Notes: generated by a model not told the origin, from the sequence alone. DNA of 64,000 nucleotides from Maricaulis sp034670125 (GCF_034670125.1 NZ_JAXMOC010000004.1:1-64000); one strand, 5' to 3'. Shown: positions 41,974-51,682, counted from the first letter of the stretch. Numbers and translations are program-made.

Positions 41974-42177
41974 CGCCCTAGTCTCCCGTTTGGGATGCGC
42001 TTGCTCACCTTGATGATGGTAAACCGCGCATTGCTCAATGCATGTTTAATTACACTAGATATTGTAGCAAGACGAACCAATGCCACAAGATGGGGTTAGG
42101 TTCATACCTGTGGAAAGCTCACTTGCACGGCCAATCGTTAACGAAGATGGTTACCGGGAAATTAAGGGTAATTCGAT

Positions 42178-42990
42178 ATGAGTAACGCTCGCTTAACTGA
42201 TTTTCCACAGCCGAAAAGTTTTGGCCTTTTCAACAGTTTGGGACTTTGGACGCTGTACAAGAAAGAAGTCCGGCGATTTCTCAAGGTCGGTATGCAAACC
42301 GTGCTCGCACCGGTCGCCACCACACTGCTTTACATGACGGTGTTTGCCGTCGCGATCGGGGCCCGGCGCGGCGATGTCGGCGGGATTCCCTTCGCGGAGT
42401 TCCTCGCTCCCGGCCTGATCCTGATGGGCTTGCTCAACAACGCCTTCGCCAATTCAGGCTCATCGATCCTTGTCTCAAAGGTGCAGGGCAATACGGTGGA
42501 CTTCCTGATGCCGCCCCTCTCGGCGCTGGAGCTGTTCATCGCCTTCGTTGCCGGGGCCATGACCCGCGGCGTGCTGGTCGCGGCGGTCACCGCGGTGACA
42601 CTGGTGCCCTTCATGAACATGATGCCGGCCCATTGGTGGGCGGTGTTTTACTTCGGGCTGAGCGCGGCCGCCATGTTGTCGATGATCGGGGTGATTGGCG
42701 GCCTGTGGGCGGAGAAGTTCGACCACATGGCGGCCGTCACAACGTTCGTGATCACGCCGCTGACCTTCTTGTCCGGGACTTTCTACTCCATCGCCAACCT
42801 GCCTGGCCCGCTGGCAACCATCAGTCATTTCAATCCTTTCTTCTACATGATTGACGGCTTCCGGTATGGCTTTACCGGTCAGGCCGATGGCAACCTGATG
42901 ATCGGGGTCGTCCTGCTCGCCGTGATCAACCTTGTGCTCGGTGTCCTCAGCTATGCGTTGTTGCATGCAGGCTGGCGCTTGAAGAGCTGA
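42178..42990 (+). CDS. ABC-2 type transporter permease
   Basis: A 270-aa membrane protein with six helices of the ABC-2 permease fold (YadH/NodJ-like): an N-terminal amphipathic stretch LWTLYKKEVRRFLKVGMQTV, PVATTLLYMTVFAVAIG, and the conserved C-terminal part ITPLTFLSGTFYSIANLPGP with FNPFFYMIDGFRYG. Such permeases need an ATP-binding partner; none is adjacent (neighbours are gcrA and argD), so the partner gene must be elsewhere. Substrate unknown. AAGGG lies nine bases before the ATG. Confidence 0.88.
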   Translation: MSNARLTDFPQPKSFGLFNSLGLWTLYKKEVRRFLKVGMQTVLAPVATTLLYMTVFAVAIGARRGDVGGIPFAEFLAPGLILMGLLNNAFANSGSSILVSKVQGNTVDFLMPPLSALELFIAFVAGAMTRGVLVAAVTAVTLVPFMNMMPAHWWAVFYFGLSAAAMLSMIGVIGGLWAEKFDHMAAVTTFVITPLTFLSGTFYSIANLPGPLATISHFNPFFYMIDGFRYGFTGQADGNLMIGVVLLAVINLVLGVLSYALLHAGWRLKS

Positions 42991-43072
42991 ACGGCCCGGC
43001 CTAGAGGAGAAGAAAGGCCCGCGCCGAGACGGGGCCAAACATGCCGATCCGGCAATCCAGGAGGAAATGAAA

Positions 43073-44260
43073 ATGCCCGCACCGATGATGGATACCTACG
43101 CGCCGCCGGATCTGGTCTTTGACCACGGTAAGGGGCCGCGACTGTTCACGGCAGCGGGAGACGGGTATCTCGACTTCATTTCGGGCATCGCGGTGAATTG
43201 CCTGGGGCACGCCCATCCCAAGGCGGTGGCTGCGCTCAACGAGCAGGCCGGCAAGCTGTGGCACCTGTCCAACATGTTCCGGGTCCCGGCCGGTGTCGAA
43301 CTGGCCGAGAAGCTGACCAAGGCGACCTTCGCCGACCGCGTCTTCTTCACAAATTCAGGCGCTGAAGCGATGGAATGCGCGCTCAAGACCGCCCGTCGCT
43401 ACCACTATGTAAACGGCAATCCGCAGCGCTACCGCATCATCACCTTCACCGGCGCCTTCCACGGCCGCACCTATGGCGCGATCAATGCCGGCGGAAATCC
43501 GAAATACCTCGAGGGCTTCGGTCCGGCGATGGAAGGGTTTGACCAGGTCGAATTCGGCGATCATGACGCCCTCAAGGCGGCGATATCGGACGAGACGGCG
43601 GCCATCTGCGTCGAGCCGGTCCAGGGTGAGGGGGGCGTGCGAGCCATTCCCGAGCAATGCCTGCGCGGTCTGCGCCAGTTGTGCGACGAGCACGGCCTGA
43701 TGCTGATCTATGATGAAGTCCAGTCGGGTGCCGGTCGGACCGGCAAGCTGTTTGCCCACCAGTGGGTCGACGGCGCCGAGCCGGACATCATGGCTGTTGC
43801 CAAGGGTATTGGCGGCGGCTTTCCGATGGGCGCCTGCCTGGCCACTGAAGCGGCAGCCGAGGGCATGGTCGTCGGCACGCATGGTTCGACCTATGGCGGC
43901 GGCCCGCTGGCGATGGCGGTCGGCAATGTCGTGTTTGACGAGCTGACGTCCGACGGTTTTCTCGATCACGTGGTCGAGGTCTCCAACTATCTCACCCAAC
44001 AACTCCACGGCCTGATGGACCGCCATGCGGACAAGGTCGAGGAAGTGCGGGGCAAGGGGCTGCTCATCGGCATGAAGCTGAAGCCGGGTTTTGACCCCAA
44101 GAAGCTTGCAGGCCTGGCCCGCGATCGCCATCTGTTGATCGGCGCCGCGGGAGACAATGTCTCGCGTCTGGCGCCGCCGCTGGTGATCACCAAGGACGAC
44201 GCCAGCGAGGCCGTCGCGGTTCTGGATGAAGCGCTCGCAGCGCTGGAAGCCACAGCCTGA
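43073..44260 (+). CDS. argD: Acetylornithine aminotransferase (class III)
   Basis: A 395-aa PLP enzyme of the ArgD group that makes N-acetylornithine in arginine synthesis. The PLP lysine is Lys244 in AVAKGIGGGFP; other class III marks are NSGAEAMECALKTAR, FHGRTYGA, EPVQGEGGV and LIYDEVQSGAGRTGK. ATG 43073 has AGGAGG eight bases upstream; ATG 43067 is in frame but too close. hslO follows after 28 bases, while argF, which separates argD and hslO in rhizobia and many relatives, is not here (see findings). Confidence 0.92.
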   Translation: MPAPMMDTYAPPDLVFDHGKGPRLFTAAGDGYLDFISGIAVNCLGHAHPKAVAALNEQAGKLWHLSNMFRVPAGVELAEKLTKATFADRVFFTNSGAEAMECALKTARRYHYVNGNPQRYRIITFTGAFHGRTYGAINAGGNPKYLEGFGPAMEGFDQVEFGDHDALKAAISDETAAICVEPVQGEGGVRAIPEQCLRGLRQLCDEHGLMLIYDEVQSGAGRTGKLFAHQWVDGAEPDIMAVAKGIGGGFPMGACLATEAAAEGMVVGTHGSTYGGGPLAMAVGNVVFDELTSDGFLDHVVEVSNYLTQQLHGLMDRHADKVEEVRGKGLLIGMKLKPGFDPKKLAGLARDRHLLIGAAGDNVSRLAPPLVITKDDASEAVAVLDEALAALEATA

Positions 44261-44288
44261 CCCGCTTTGCCAACCCGCAGTGACAAGG

Positions 44289-45218
44289 ATGACGACCGTG
44301 AGTGACCCGCTCGGACAACACGACAATATTGTTGCCGGCTTTCAGATTGAAGGCCGGACCGTGCGTGGGCGGGTCACCCGGATCGGCTCGGTGCTCGACG
44401 AAATCCTGTCGGCACATGACTACCCCGAGCCGGTGGCGCGGCTGCTCGGCGAGGCGGTTCTCGTCACGACACTTGTCGGCGACGCGCTGAAGTTTGACGG
44501 TCGTCTGATCGTCCAGGCCCAGGGCGATGGCCCGGTGCGCTTCCTGGTGGCAGAATATGTCACCGGGGAAGGCGTACGCGGGTTTGCCTCGATGGACCGC
44601 GAGGCGGTTGAGGCGGCCCTGGCCAGCGAGATCGCGCCGGAGATGATGATGCCGACCCTGCTCGGACGCGGATCTTTCGCCATGACGATCGATCACGGGC
44701 CCGACATGGATCAGTATCAGGGTGTGGTGGCGCTGGAAGGGGCATCGTTGAGCGAGGTCGCCGAGACTTATTTCCGCCAGTCCGAACAGACCCCGACGCG
44801 CCTGCGTTGTGCCATCGGCGAAATCTGGACCGGTGACGAGGCCCGCCAGTGGCGAGGCGGTGGTGCGCTGCTGCAATCGGTCGCCGGAGATGATGCGCGC
44901 GGATCGGCCGAGGACGACTGGGATCATGCCCGCGCCCTGTTCGAGACGGTCGAGGATGGTGAATTGCTAGACCCGGACCTGTCCGCCGGAGAGCTTCTTT
45001 ATCGGCTTTACAATGAAGACGGCGTCCGCTTGCTGGAGCCGTCTGCCGTGACCAAGCGATGCTCGTGCGAGCGCGAACGTCTGCGTCGGATCATCGCCTC
45101 TTTCCCGGCCGACGACCAGGCCGCGATGGAAACCGATGGTGCCATCGTCATGACCTGCGAATACTGCAATCGCGACTGGCGTTTCGAGCCATCCGAAGTC
45201 GGTGCCCCAACGACCTGA
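44289..45218 (+). CDS. hslO: Redox-regulated chaperone Hsp33
   Basis: A 309-aa cytoplasmic holdase chaperone activated by oxidation. The C-terminal zinc switch is CSC ... CEYC (CSCERERLRRII and TCEYCNRDW, near residues 256-295), the CXC-X(27-32)-CXXC pattern of the family; the N-terminal domain has RGRVTRIGSVLDEILSAHDY and LVTTLVGDALKFDGRLIVQ. Start is ATG 44289 or GTG 44298; AAGG sits close to the former and nine bases before the latter. It follows argD as in many alphaproteobacteria. Confidence 0.95.
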   Translation: MTTVSDPLGQHDNIVAGFQIEGRTVRGRVTRIGSVLDEILSAHDYPEPVARLLGEAVLVTTLVGDALKFDGRLIVQAQGDGPVRFLVAEYVTGEGVRGFASMDREAVEAALASEIAPEMMMPTLLGRGSFAMTIDHGPDMDQYQGVVALEGASLSEVAETYFRQSEQTPTRLRCAIGEIWTGDEARQWRGGGALLQSVAGDDARGSAEDDWDHARALFETVEDGELLDPDLSAGELLYRLYNEDGVRLLEPSAVTKRCSCERERLRRIIASFPADDQAAMETDGAIVMTCEYCNRDWRFEPSEVGAPTT

Positions 45219-45361
45219 TCCAGCTTGGTCCAGCCGGGTTGAGCGGGGTCCGAGTGGCCCGCCCGCCGCAGTGCAGCATGAATTCTTCGGCCTCGAGAAC
45301 CCGGTGGTAACGCCTCCGCGTCATTGTTCCGAGCGGACAGAGACGGTGAAGCACCCGCACT

Positions 45362-46516
45362 ATGGACTCGAAAACACTTATCCTGGCGCTGGTACCGGTC
45401 ATTCTGGCGGGCGTGCTGATCCATGCGGTCAATGCGGCCATCCAGAAGACGACGGACGGTCCGCGCTGGTGGCTGGCTGGGACGGCCGCCCATGGCATCG
45501 GTCTTGGGCTGATTTCATTGCGCGGCGTGCTGCCGGACGTGATGGGAATAATTGTTGGCGACATTCTCGCTGCGGGCGGATTCCTGATCCTGTTGGAGGG
45601 CGTCGCCCGCTTCGCCGACAAACGGGTCCCGCGCTGGCTGTTAGCCGGCCTCAGTGTGTTGGTGGCGGTCGGCTTCCCGTTCTTCACCTGGGCGATGGAC
45701 AACGCCGCGATCCGCTTCGCCATTTTTGGCGTTGCCGTCATCACCCCTTGTTTGATGATGCTGCCCTACCTCAAGACGATCGGCCAACGCGACGGCCTGC
45801 CCGGTGTCCGGTTGCTGCGCTACACCATCTATTATTTTGTGGCCGCGCTTGTTGTGATCAGTTTCAGCGTCCTGGTGTTCGACCCGGACATGCCCAGTGT
45901 TCTGGCACCGAACCAGATGATGGCAGCGGGAATCCTGTCGCTTATCGTGGTCGAGACCAACCTGGTGTTCGGCTTCGTCCTGCTGTCCGCGGGCCGCTCT
46001 GCAACCGTCCTGAAACGCGCCGCCCTGACCGATCATCTGACCGGCTTGCCCAATCGCCGCGCCTTTGAAGCCCTGGTCATTGAAAGCTTCACGGCTCCTC
46101 CCGCTCCGGATGTTGCGACGGCGGTTGCCGTGTTTGATGTGGATCACTTCAAACAGGTCAATGACACCTACGGGCATGATGTCGGCGACGCCGTTCTGCA
46201 GCATGTCGCCGCGATCCTGGAATCAACCATCCGCGAGACCGATCATGTTGCCCGTCTGGGTGGCGAGGAGTTCGTGGCCCTGATCCATGCGCGCAGCGGT
46301 GCGACCGTCCAGAATGTCGCTGAACGGGTCCGCCGGGCGGTGCAGGAACACCCTTTCGTCCACAATGGTCACGAAATCACGGTGACGATCTCTGCCGGAC
46401 TGGTGGAGGTGACCGATGACCACCCGACGCTGACGGCCCTGTTCAAGCGGGCTGACGAGGCGCTTTACCGGGCCAAGGACGCGGGCCGGAACCGGATCAT
46501 TACCGCCGCCGCCTAG
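45362..46516 (+). CDS. Membrane diguanylate cyclase (GGDEF)
   Basis: A 384-aa protein with about seven membrane helices (residues about 4-215) and a C-terminal GGDEF domain that makes cyclic di-GMP from GTP. The active-site motif is GGEEF in RLGGEEFVAL, preceded at the right distance (five residues) by the allosteric inhibitory site RETD, so product inhibition is likely. The domain opens with LTDHLTGLPNRRAFE and contains FDVDHFKQVNDTYGHDVGD. The membrane part does not match a sensor family I can name. There is no strong Shine-Dalgarno. Its TAG stop shares a CTAG with the stop of the convergent trkH. Confidence 0.92.
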   Translation: MDSKTLILALVPVILAGVLIHAVNAAIQKTTDGPRWWLAGTAAHGIGLGLISLRGVLPDVMGIIVGDILAAGGFLILLEGVARFADKRVPRWLLAGLSVLVAVGFPFFTWAMDNAAIRFAIFGVAVITPCLMMLPYLKTIGQRDGLPGVRLLRYTIYYFVAALVVISFSVLVFDPDMPSVLAPNQMMAAGILSLIVVETNLVFGFVLLSAGRSATVLKRAALTDHLTGLPNRRAFEALVIESFTAPPAPDVATAVAVFDVDHFKQVNDTYGHDVGDAVLQHVAAILESTIRETDHVARLGGEEFVALIHARSGATVQNVAERVRRAVQEHPFVHNGHEITVTISAGLVEVTDDHPTLTALFKRADEALYRAKDAGRNRIITAAA

Positions 46517-47970
46517 GGCCGCCAGAAGCGCGGGCTCAACAGGATCAGGACCGCCAGGACTTCCAGTCTGCCGATGAACATGTTGGCTGTCAGGACCCAT
46601 TTGACCGGGTCTGACAGGGGCTCGAACGTGCCGGCCGGACCAATGACCGGTCCAAGCCCGGGGCCGACATTGGTGAGTGTTGCGGCGGCTCCGGACAGAG
46701 CCGTGATCAGGTCGAGCCCCATGGCCGACAGGATCGCCGCCGATACCGCATAAACCGCGAAGAACACGAAGAAGAAGCCCAGCACCGAGTGGAGAATGCT
46801 CTCTGAAACCGGACGGCCGTTATAGTGCATCGGGATAATGGCATTCGGGCGCAACAGGCGGGCCAGGTAACGGCGCATGGCCGTGCCGGCGATCTGGTAG
46901 CGGAAGACCTTTACCGAACAGGTGGTCGAGCCGGCGCAGCCGCCGACGAACATGAACACGAAGAAGCACGACTGGGCCAGAGGCCCCCACTGCCCGTAAT
47001 CGGTCGTGGCAAAGCCGGTGCCGGTGATGATCGAGATGGCATTGAAACTCGCATGTCGCCAGGCCGGAATACCGTCCGTGAACAGGCCCTGCGCCATGAT
47101 GAGCGCCGTCAGACCAAGGGTCGCCACGGCAACCACCAGCAGGAAGCCGCGCACCTGGGCATCCTTGAACAGTCCGTTGAACTTCCCGCGGGAAGCCAGC
47201 AGGAACAGGCCGAAGGGGAGTGACGCCAGGATCATGAATACGGTCGTGATCATGTCCGACCCGAGGTGGACATATTCGCCCATCGAGTTGTCCGAGGTCG
47301 AGAACCCACCGGTTGAAACCGTCGACATGGCGTGACACAGCGCCGGCAGCCACGCCATGCCGGTCCCCATGTAGGCCATGAAGCAGACAAGGGTGAGTGC
47401 CAGGTAGATGGCCGCGATCCCTGCCGCGATCTGGGTTGCTCGAGGCAGCACCTTTTCCGATGTGTCCCCGGTTTCCAGCTGAAACAACTGCATCCCGCCA
47501 ATGCCCAGCATCGGCCAGAAAGCCATGGCTGTGACGATGATGCCAATGCCGCCGATCCACTGCAGGATAGCCCGCCAGAGCAGCAGCCCGGGCGGCCGTA
47601 AATCGAGCCCGGTGATCACCGTGGCACCAGTCGTGGTGAGGCCGGAAATCGCCTCGAAAATCGCGTCGGTCCAGTCGAGGCCCTGACCGGACAGTCGCAG
47701 CGGCAGGGCGGCACAAAGAGCCAGGCCCAGCCAGGCGCCGACGATCAACACGAAGGCACCACGGGCCGGCATGTCGCCGACCGGGCCGCGTGTGCTCAAG
47801 GTCACGGCTCCGCCCACAAAGACACCGATAATCGCCGACAGGATAAACGCGGTGGCGCTCTCTTGCTCGCCGGACAGGAGGTCGACCATCGCCGGAGCCA
47901 GCATCGCCGCCGCCAGCACGGTCACCATCATGCCGATCATGAACAGGACTTGCCGCAGGGCCTGGGTCAC
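46513..47970 (-). CDS. trkH: Potassium uptake protein TrkH family
   Basis: A 485-aa membrane protein of the TrkH/KtrB potassium-uptake family with four M1-P-M2 units; the selectivity-filter glycines are in ISGLTTTGATVITG, MSTVSTGGFSTSD, ITGTGFATTDYG and GGAAATLTNVGPGLGP-like loops (the last SGAAATLTNVGPG). It needs a TrkA/KtrA cytoplasmic partner, not encoded nearby. The start is GTG at 47968-47970; an ATG seven bases upstream is in another frame and meets TGA. Stops of this gene and the diguanylate cyclase overlap in CTAG at 46513-46516. Confidence 0.93.
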   Translation of the reverse strand: MTQALRQVLFMIGMMVTVLAAAMLAPAMVDLLSGEQESATAFILSAIIGVFVGGAVTLSTRGPVGDMPARGAFVLIVGAWLGLALCAALPLRLSGQGLDWTDAIFEAISGLTTTGATVITGLDLRPPGLLLWRAILQWIGGIGIIVTAMAFWPMLGIGGMQLFQLETGDTSEKVLPRATQIAAGIAAIYLALTLVCFMAYMGTGMAWLPALCHAMSTVSTGGFSTSDNSMGEYVHLGSDMITTVFMILASLPFGLFLLASRGKFNGLFKDAQVRGFLLVVAVATLGLTALIMAQGLFTDGIPAWRHASFNAISIITGTGFATTDYGQWGPLAQSCFFVFMFVGGCAGSTTCSVKVFRYQIAGTAMRRYLARLLRPNAIIPMHYNGRPVSESILHSVLGFFFVFFAVYAVSAAILSAMGLDLITALSGAAATLTNVGPGLGPVIGPAGTFEPLSDPVKWVLTANMFIGRLEVLAVLILLSPRFWRP

Positions 47971-48020
47971 GGGTGCATGTCTTCCTGGAAGCGGGGCATC
48001 ATCGGGCGCGGCTCATCCGG

Positions 48021-48413
48021 TCAGTGCAGCCAGAGCCGGTCGGATGGCCGGTCAAGCGAGAAACCGGGAATGGTGGCCGCGAAGCTCTCGCCATCGCCGC
48101 GCCGCATTTCGTAGCTGCCACTCATGAAACCGGACGGTGTCGGCAGCGGCGCACCCGACGTGTAGCGGAAACGCCCGCCCGGCTCGATCACGGGCTGCTC
48201 ACCGATCACGCCCATGCCCTGCACGTGTTCGGTACGGCCATTGGCATCGGTGATCACCCATTTGCGGGCTATCAGCTGGACTGGGTGGTCGCCGGTATTC
48301 TCGATCTCGATCGTGTAGGCCCAGACGAAACGGCCCTCTTCCGGGGTGCTCTCATCCTCCAGATAGTCCGGATCGACACTGATCCGCACACCGCGGGTTT
48401 CGTGTTCATACAT
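48021..48413 (-). CDS. apaG: ApaG protein
   Basis: A 130-aa single-domain ApaG (immunoglobulin-like fold, DUF525). Conserved features: the N-terminal strand VRISVDPDYLEDES, FVWAYTIEIENTG, the VQLIARKWVITDANG strand, a VIGEQPVIEPGGRFRYTSG segment and FMSGSYEM. The protein has been linked to Co/Mg homeostasis in enterobacteria and its domain to pyrophosphate binding; the true role is unresolved. It stands alone, 51 bases from trkH and divergent from dcd. Confidence 0.95.
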   Translation of the reverse strand: MYEHETRGVRISVDPDYLEDESTPEEGRFVWAYTIEIENTGDHPVQLIARKWVITDANGRTEHVQGMGVIGEQPVIEPGGRFRYTSGAPLPTPSGFMSGSYEMRRGDGESFAATIPGFSLDRPSDRLWLH

Positions 48414-48577
48414 GAGATGCCCCTGCGACCGGCCCGCACCGCGCGGGTCCCAGCCTCCATAATGGCCGCATCATCAACCTGCGCGCCAAGAGGCTCAACC
48501 CCTACGGTCAGCATCGCTGGACAGCGCGCGCGGGATGTTGGACATCTTCCTGTCCCAAGACAGCCTGATCGTGACCC

Positions 48578-49597
48578 ATGGCCGATACCGGAATCCTGCC
48601 CGACCATCACCTCGCCGCCCTGACGGGGCGTGGCGTGCTGACCATGTCTGCCCCCCTGGCCGAGGGGCAGGTCCAGCCTGCCAGTATCGATCTGCGCCTC
48701 GGCAGCAAGGCGTGGCGGCTGCGTGCCAGCTTCCTGCCGGGCCCGGGTCGGACAGTGGCCGATTGCCTCGACGATGATCTGGTAATGCATACCGTTGACC
48801 TGAAAGCCGGGGCGGTCCTGGAAACGGGCTGTGTCTATCTGGCGCCGCTGCAGGAGGGGTTGAAGCTGCCCGCCGGTCTCAGCGCTGCGATGAATCCCAA
48901 AAGCTCAACCGGGCGTATCGATGTCTTCACGCGTGTCATTACCGATCACGGTGTCGCTTTTGATCAGGCACCGGTGGGTTATGAAGGCCCGCTTTACGCC
49001 GAGATTTCGCCCTGCACCTTCTCGATCCTCGCCCGCGAAGGCGACCGGTTGAGCCAGGTGCGTTTTCGCCAGGGCGCGCACCAGGCCCTGCGCGAGGTGA
49101 CGGTCAGCATTGATCTGGCCGGATTCGGTGACGGTATTGTCGGCTACCGTGCACGCCGGCATTCGGGCCTGGTGGACCTGGCCCGGATCGGTGGCCATGC
49201 GCCCGGACGGTATTGGGAACCCCTGACGGCACCCGACCGACGCCTGATCCTCGATCCCGGCGAGTTCTACATCCTGGCGTCTCGCGAAGCGGTCTCGATC
49301 GATTGCGATGAAGCGGCTGAAATGGCACCGATCGCCACCGAGATTGGTGAGTTCCGGGCTCATTATGCCGGATTCTTCGACCCCGGCTTCGGCACCCGTG
49401 AAGCGGGCGGTGTGGGCGCCCGTGCGGTGCTGGAGGTGCGCGGACGCGACGTCCCCTTCATTCTCGAGCACGGACAGCCCATCGCCCGCCTGGTTTATGA
49501 GCCGATGCTGGATCGGCCGCGCACGCCCTATGGCCAGATTGCCTCGAACTATCAGGCGCAAGGCCTCAAGCTGTCAAAGTTCTTCGCCAGCGAATAA
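48578..49597 (+). CDS. dcd: 2'-deoxycytidine 5'-triphosphate deaminase (long form)
   Basis: A 339-aa nucleotide deaminase/dUTPase-fold protein that converts dCTP to dUTP in dTMP synthesis. The N-terminal half has the Dcd core VQPASIDLRLGSKAWRLRAS, the binding motif MNPKSSTGRIDVFTRVITDHG, and SPCTFSILAREGDRLSQVRF; the C-terminal half repeats the fold (PGEFYILASREAVSIDCDEA, HYAGFFDPGFGT, RGRDVPFILEHGQPIARLVY). The enteric enzyme is about 190 residues, so this is the duplicated, long form usual in alphaproteobacteria. Divergent from apaG. Confidence 0.92.
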   Translation: MADTGILPDHHLAALTGRGVLTMSAPLAEGQVQPASIDLRLGSKAWRLRASFLPGPGRTVADCLDDDLVMHTVDLKAGAVLETGCVYLAPLQEGLKLPAGLSAAMNPKSSTGRIDVFTRVITDHGVAFDQAPVGYEGPLYAEISPCTFSILAREGDRLSQVRFRQGAHQALREVTVSIDLAGFGDGIVGYRARRHSGLVDLARIGGHAPGRYWEPLTAPDRRLILDPGEFYILASREAVSIDCDEAAEMAPIATEIGEFRAHYAGFFDPGFGTREAGGVGARAVLEVRGRDVPFILEHGQPIARLVYEPMLDRPRTPYGQIASNYQAQGLKLSKFFASE

Positions 49598-49693
49598 CCG
49601 CCATTGATGGGTTTTTCCCTTGATTGTCGCGTTACGAGGCTAAATCTTACGGGCAGCTTACCTGTTTGTGGGGTAGAATTTAGGGAGGGGTTC

Positions 49694-51682
49694 ATGGTCA
49701 GACTTTCAGGCCTTCTGATGATGTTCTGCATGGCGGTTGGGGCCGCCCATGCGCAACCGCCGGTGCCGTCTGTCGACGACTACGCCGCCATGGCGAACAT
49801 GTCGAACGTCAGCATTTCACCGAATGGCGAGCGTCTCGTTTTCATTTCCGGCGAGAGCCGGGCGGAACGCTCGATCGTCATCTATTCGCTGACCGGTGGC
49901 GCTCCATTCGTCATCGATGGCGGTGACGACCAGGTTCTCGCGACGGTCTCCTGGGCCAATGACGAGAACCTGTTGGTCACCTATTCGGAACGGCGGGACC
50001 TGGCGGGCGTCGGCGAGCGAGCCGATGTGTTCCGGACCTATGTCGTCCGGGCCGACGGCGGCGGAAACTGGGAACTCAACCAGTATGCGACCATGGCCAA
50101 CCGCGACATCTCCGACCCGGACAGCATGCTGGTCTGGTTGGCGGTCCTTCAAGACAATCGCGGCTCCCGGGCCGGCGGCGACTCGGTGGAGCGTGCGGTC
50201 GGTCTCTACCGGCAGGAGTTCACGCGGGATCGGGCCCGGCGGCGGGTATTCATCGGCGATGGCGGCTTCACCTACTTGCTGAACGCCGACAACGAGCCGG
50301 TAGTGAGATACGCGTTCGACGATGGCGAGTTCGAGCTCTGGTCCAATCTCGACGACAGCGGCTGGGACCGGGTGTACTCGGAAAACCTCACTCGCGAGCG
50401 TTTCCGTTTCGGTGCCCGCCGGTCAGACAGCTGGGTCGGACGCATGACCAACATGGCCGGTCTGGATGCGACGGGCCAGTACGGTTATTTCAGCTCGCGG
50501 GTCAACAATGACCGGGCGGCAGTTTTCCGTTTCAATTTCGAGACCAATGAAATCGAAGGACCCGTCGTTCAGTCGGACCTCGCCGATGTCAGCAGCTTCA
50601 TCCGTGACTGGCGGACAAACGCGATCATCGGTGTGCGTTGGGCTGAAGAGCGCCAGCGTGTGGAGTATTTCGACGAGACCTTCGCCAACATCCAGACCCA
50701 GCTGGAAGGCTATTTCCCGGACTCCAATGTCTCGATCTCCAGCTGGGACCAGAACTTCACCAAGGTGGTGATCAGCATCAGTGGCGGGCAGACCAGCCAG
50801 AGCTACTACCTGCTCGATCGCAATACCGGCCAGATGGCGTTCCTGTCAGGTGCGTACAGCCGAATTCCGGACGAAGCCATCGCCCCGGTTGAAGTGGTGC
50901 ACTACACCGCGCGCGACGGCCTGGACCTGTTTGGCTACCTCACCACGCCGCCGGGACGTGAGGCGCGGAACCTTCCCTTGGTCATGATGCCGCACGGTGG
51001 ACCGCAAGCGCGGGACTTTTATGGCTTTGACCCGTGGGCGCAATTCCTGGCCGCTCGCGGATACGCCGTGTTCCAGCCGCAATTCCGGGGCTCTGACGGG
51101 TTCGGCCGCGACTTCATCACCATGGCGCACGGCGAGTGGGGTCGCACCATGCAGGATGACGTCTCCGACGCTGTTCATCACCTGGTCGAAACCGGCGTCG
51201 TGTCCCGTGATCGGGTCTGTCTGTTCGGGTGGTCCTATGGCGGCTACGCAGCCCTGGCCGGCGCCACCCTGACGCCGGAACTCTATCGCTGCACGATCGC
51301 CGGCGCGCCGGTCTCGGACGTGTTCGAGATGATGGAGTACGAGACGGGTCGCTTCGGTGGTGCGTCGGTCACCTACTGGGCCGAGTATATCGGCGACTGG
51401 CGCAGCGAGACCGAGTACATCACCCGCATCTCGCCGGCGCTGAATGCCGATGATGTTCAGGCTCCGATGATGATCATCCACGGTACCGACGACCTGATCG
51501 TGCCGTTCGAACAGGCCGAGTTGATGGCGGAAGCCATGGACGCTGCCGGCAAGCCGTACGAGCTGGTCGCCATCGAGGATGGTCCGCACCAGTCCTACCG
51601 GATGACGGTGGACAATGTCCGTGAGCTCTACACCAATCTCGAACGCTTCCTGTTCGAGCACAATCCGCCGGACCCGCGCTGA
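49694..51682 (+). CDS. S9 family peptidase (prolyl oligopeptidase-like), active copy
   Basis: A 662-aa exported serine peptidase. Start at 49694 is preceded by GGGAGGGG and followed by signal peptide MVRLSGLLMMFCMAVGAAHA. Residues about 30-400 are a beta-propeller-like domain beginning MANMSNVSISPNGERLVFIS; the C-terminal alpha/beta-hydrolase carries oxyanion motif MPHGGPQARD, nucleophile Ser514 in GWSYGGYA, Asp600 in HGTDDLIVP and His632 in DGPHQS. It fits acylaminoacyl-peptidase-like S9 enzymes of the periplasm. The adjacent gene at 52007 is a paralogue lacking the nucleophile. Its terminator is at 51714-51744. Confidence 0.93.
   Translation: MVRLSGLLMMFCMAVGAAHAQPPVPSVDDYAAMANMSNVSISPNGERLVFISGESRAERSIVIYSLTGGAPFVIDGGDDQVLATVSWANDENLLVTYSERRDLAGVGERADVFRTYVVRADGGGNWELNQYATMANRDISDPDSMLVWLAVLQDNRGSRAGGDSVERAVGLYRQEFTRDRARRRVFIGDGGFTYLLNADNEPVVRYAFDDGEFELWSNLDDSGWDRVYSENLTRERFRFGARRSDSWVGRMTNMAGLDATGQYGYFSSRVNNDRAAVFRFNFETNEIEGPVVQSDLADVSSFIRDWRTNAIIGVRWAEERQRVEYFDETFANIQTQLEGYFPDSNVSISSWDQNFTKVVISISGGQTSQSYYLLDRNTGQMAFLSGAYSRIPDEAIAPVEVVHYTARDGLDLFGYLTTPPGREARNLPLVMMPHGGPQARDFYGFDPWAQFLAARGYAVFQPQFRGSDGFGRDFITMAHGEWGRTMQDDVSDAVHHLVETGVVSRDRVCLFGWSYGGYAALAGATLTPELYRCTIAGAPVSDVFEMMEYETGRFGGASVTYWAEYIGDWRSETEYITRISPALNADDVQAPMMIIHGTDDLIVPFEQAELMAEAMDAAGKPYELVAIEDGPHQSYRMTVDNVRELYTNLERFLFEHNPPDPR

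Noticed and set aside
41974..42177. CcrM GANTC sites in the gcrA promoter
   Set aside because: No GANTC was found in the 204 bases upstream of gcrA; only GACTC at 41907-41911 inside the gene.
42178..42990. ABC permease and argD as an operon with related function
   Set aside because: They are on the same strand but separated by 82 bases with no functional link; co-transcription alone would not imply a joint role.
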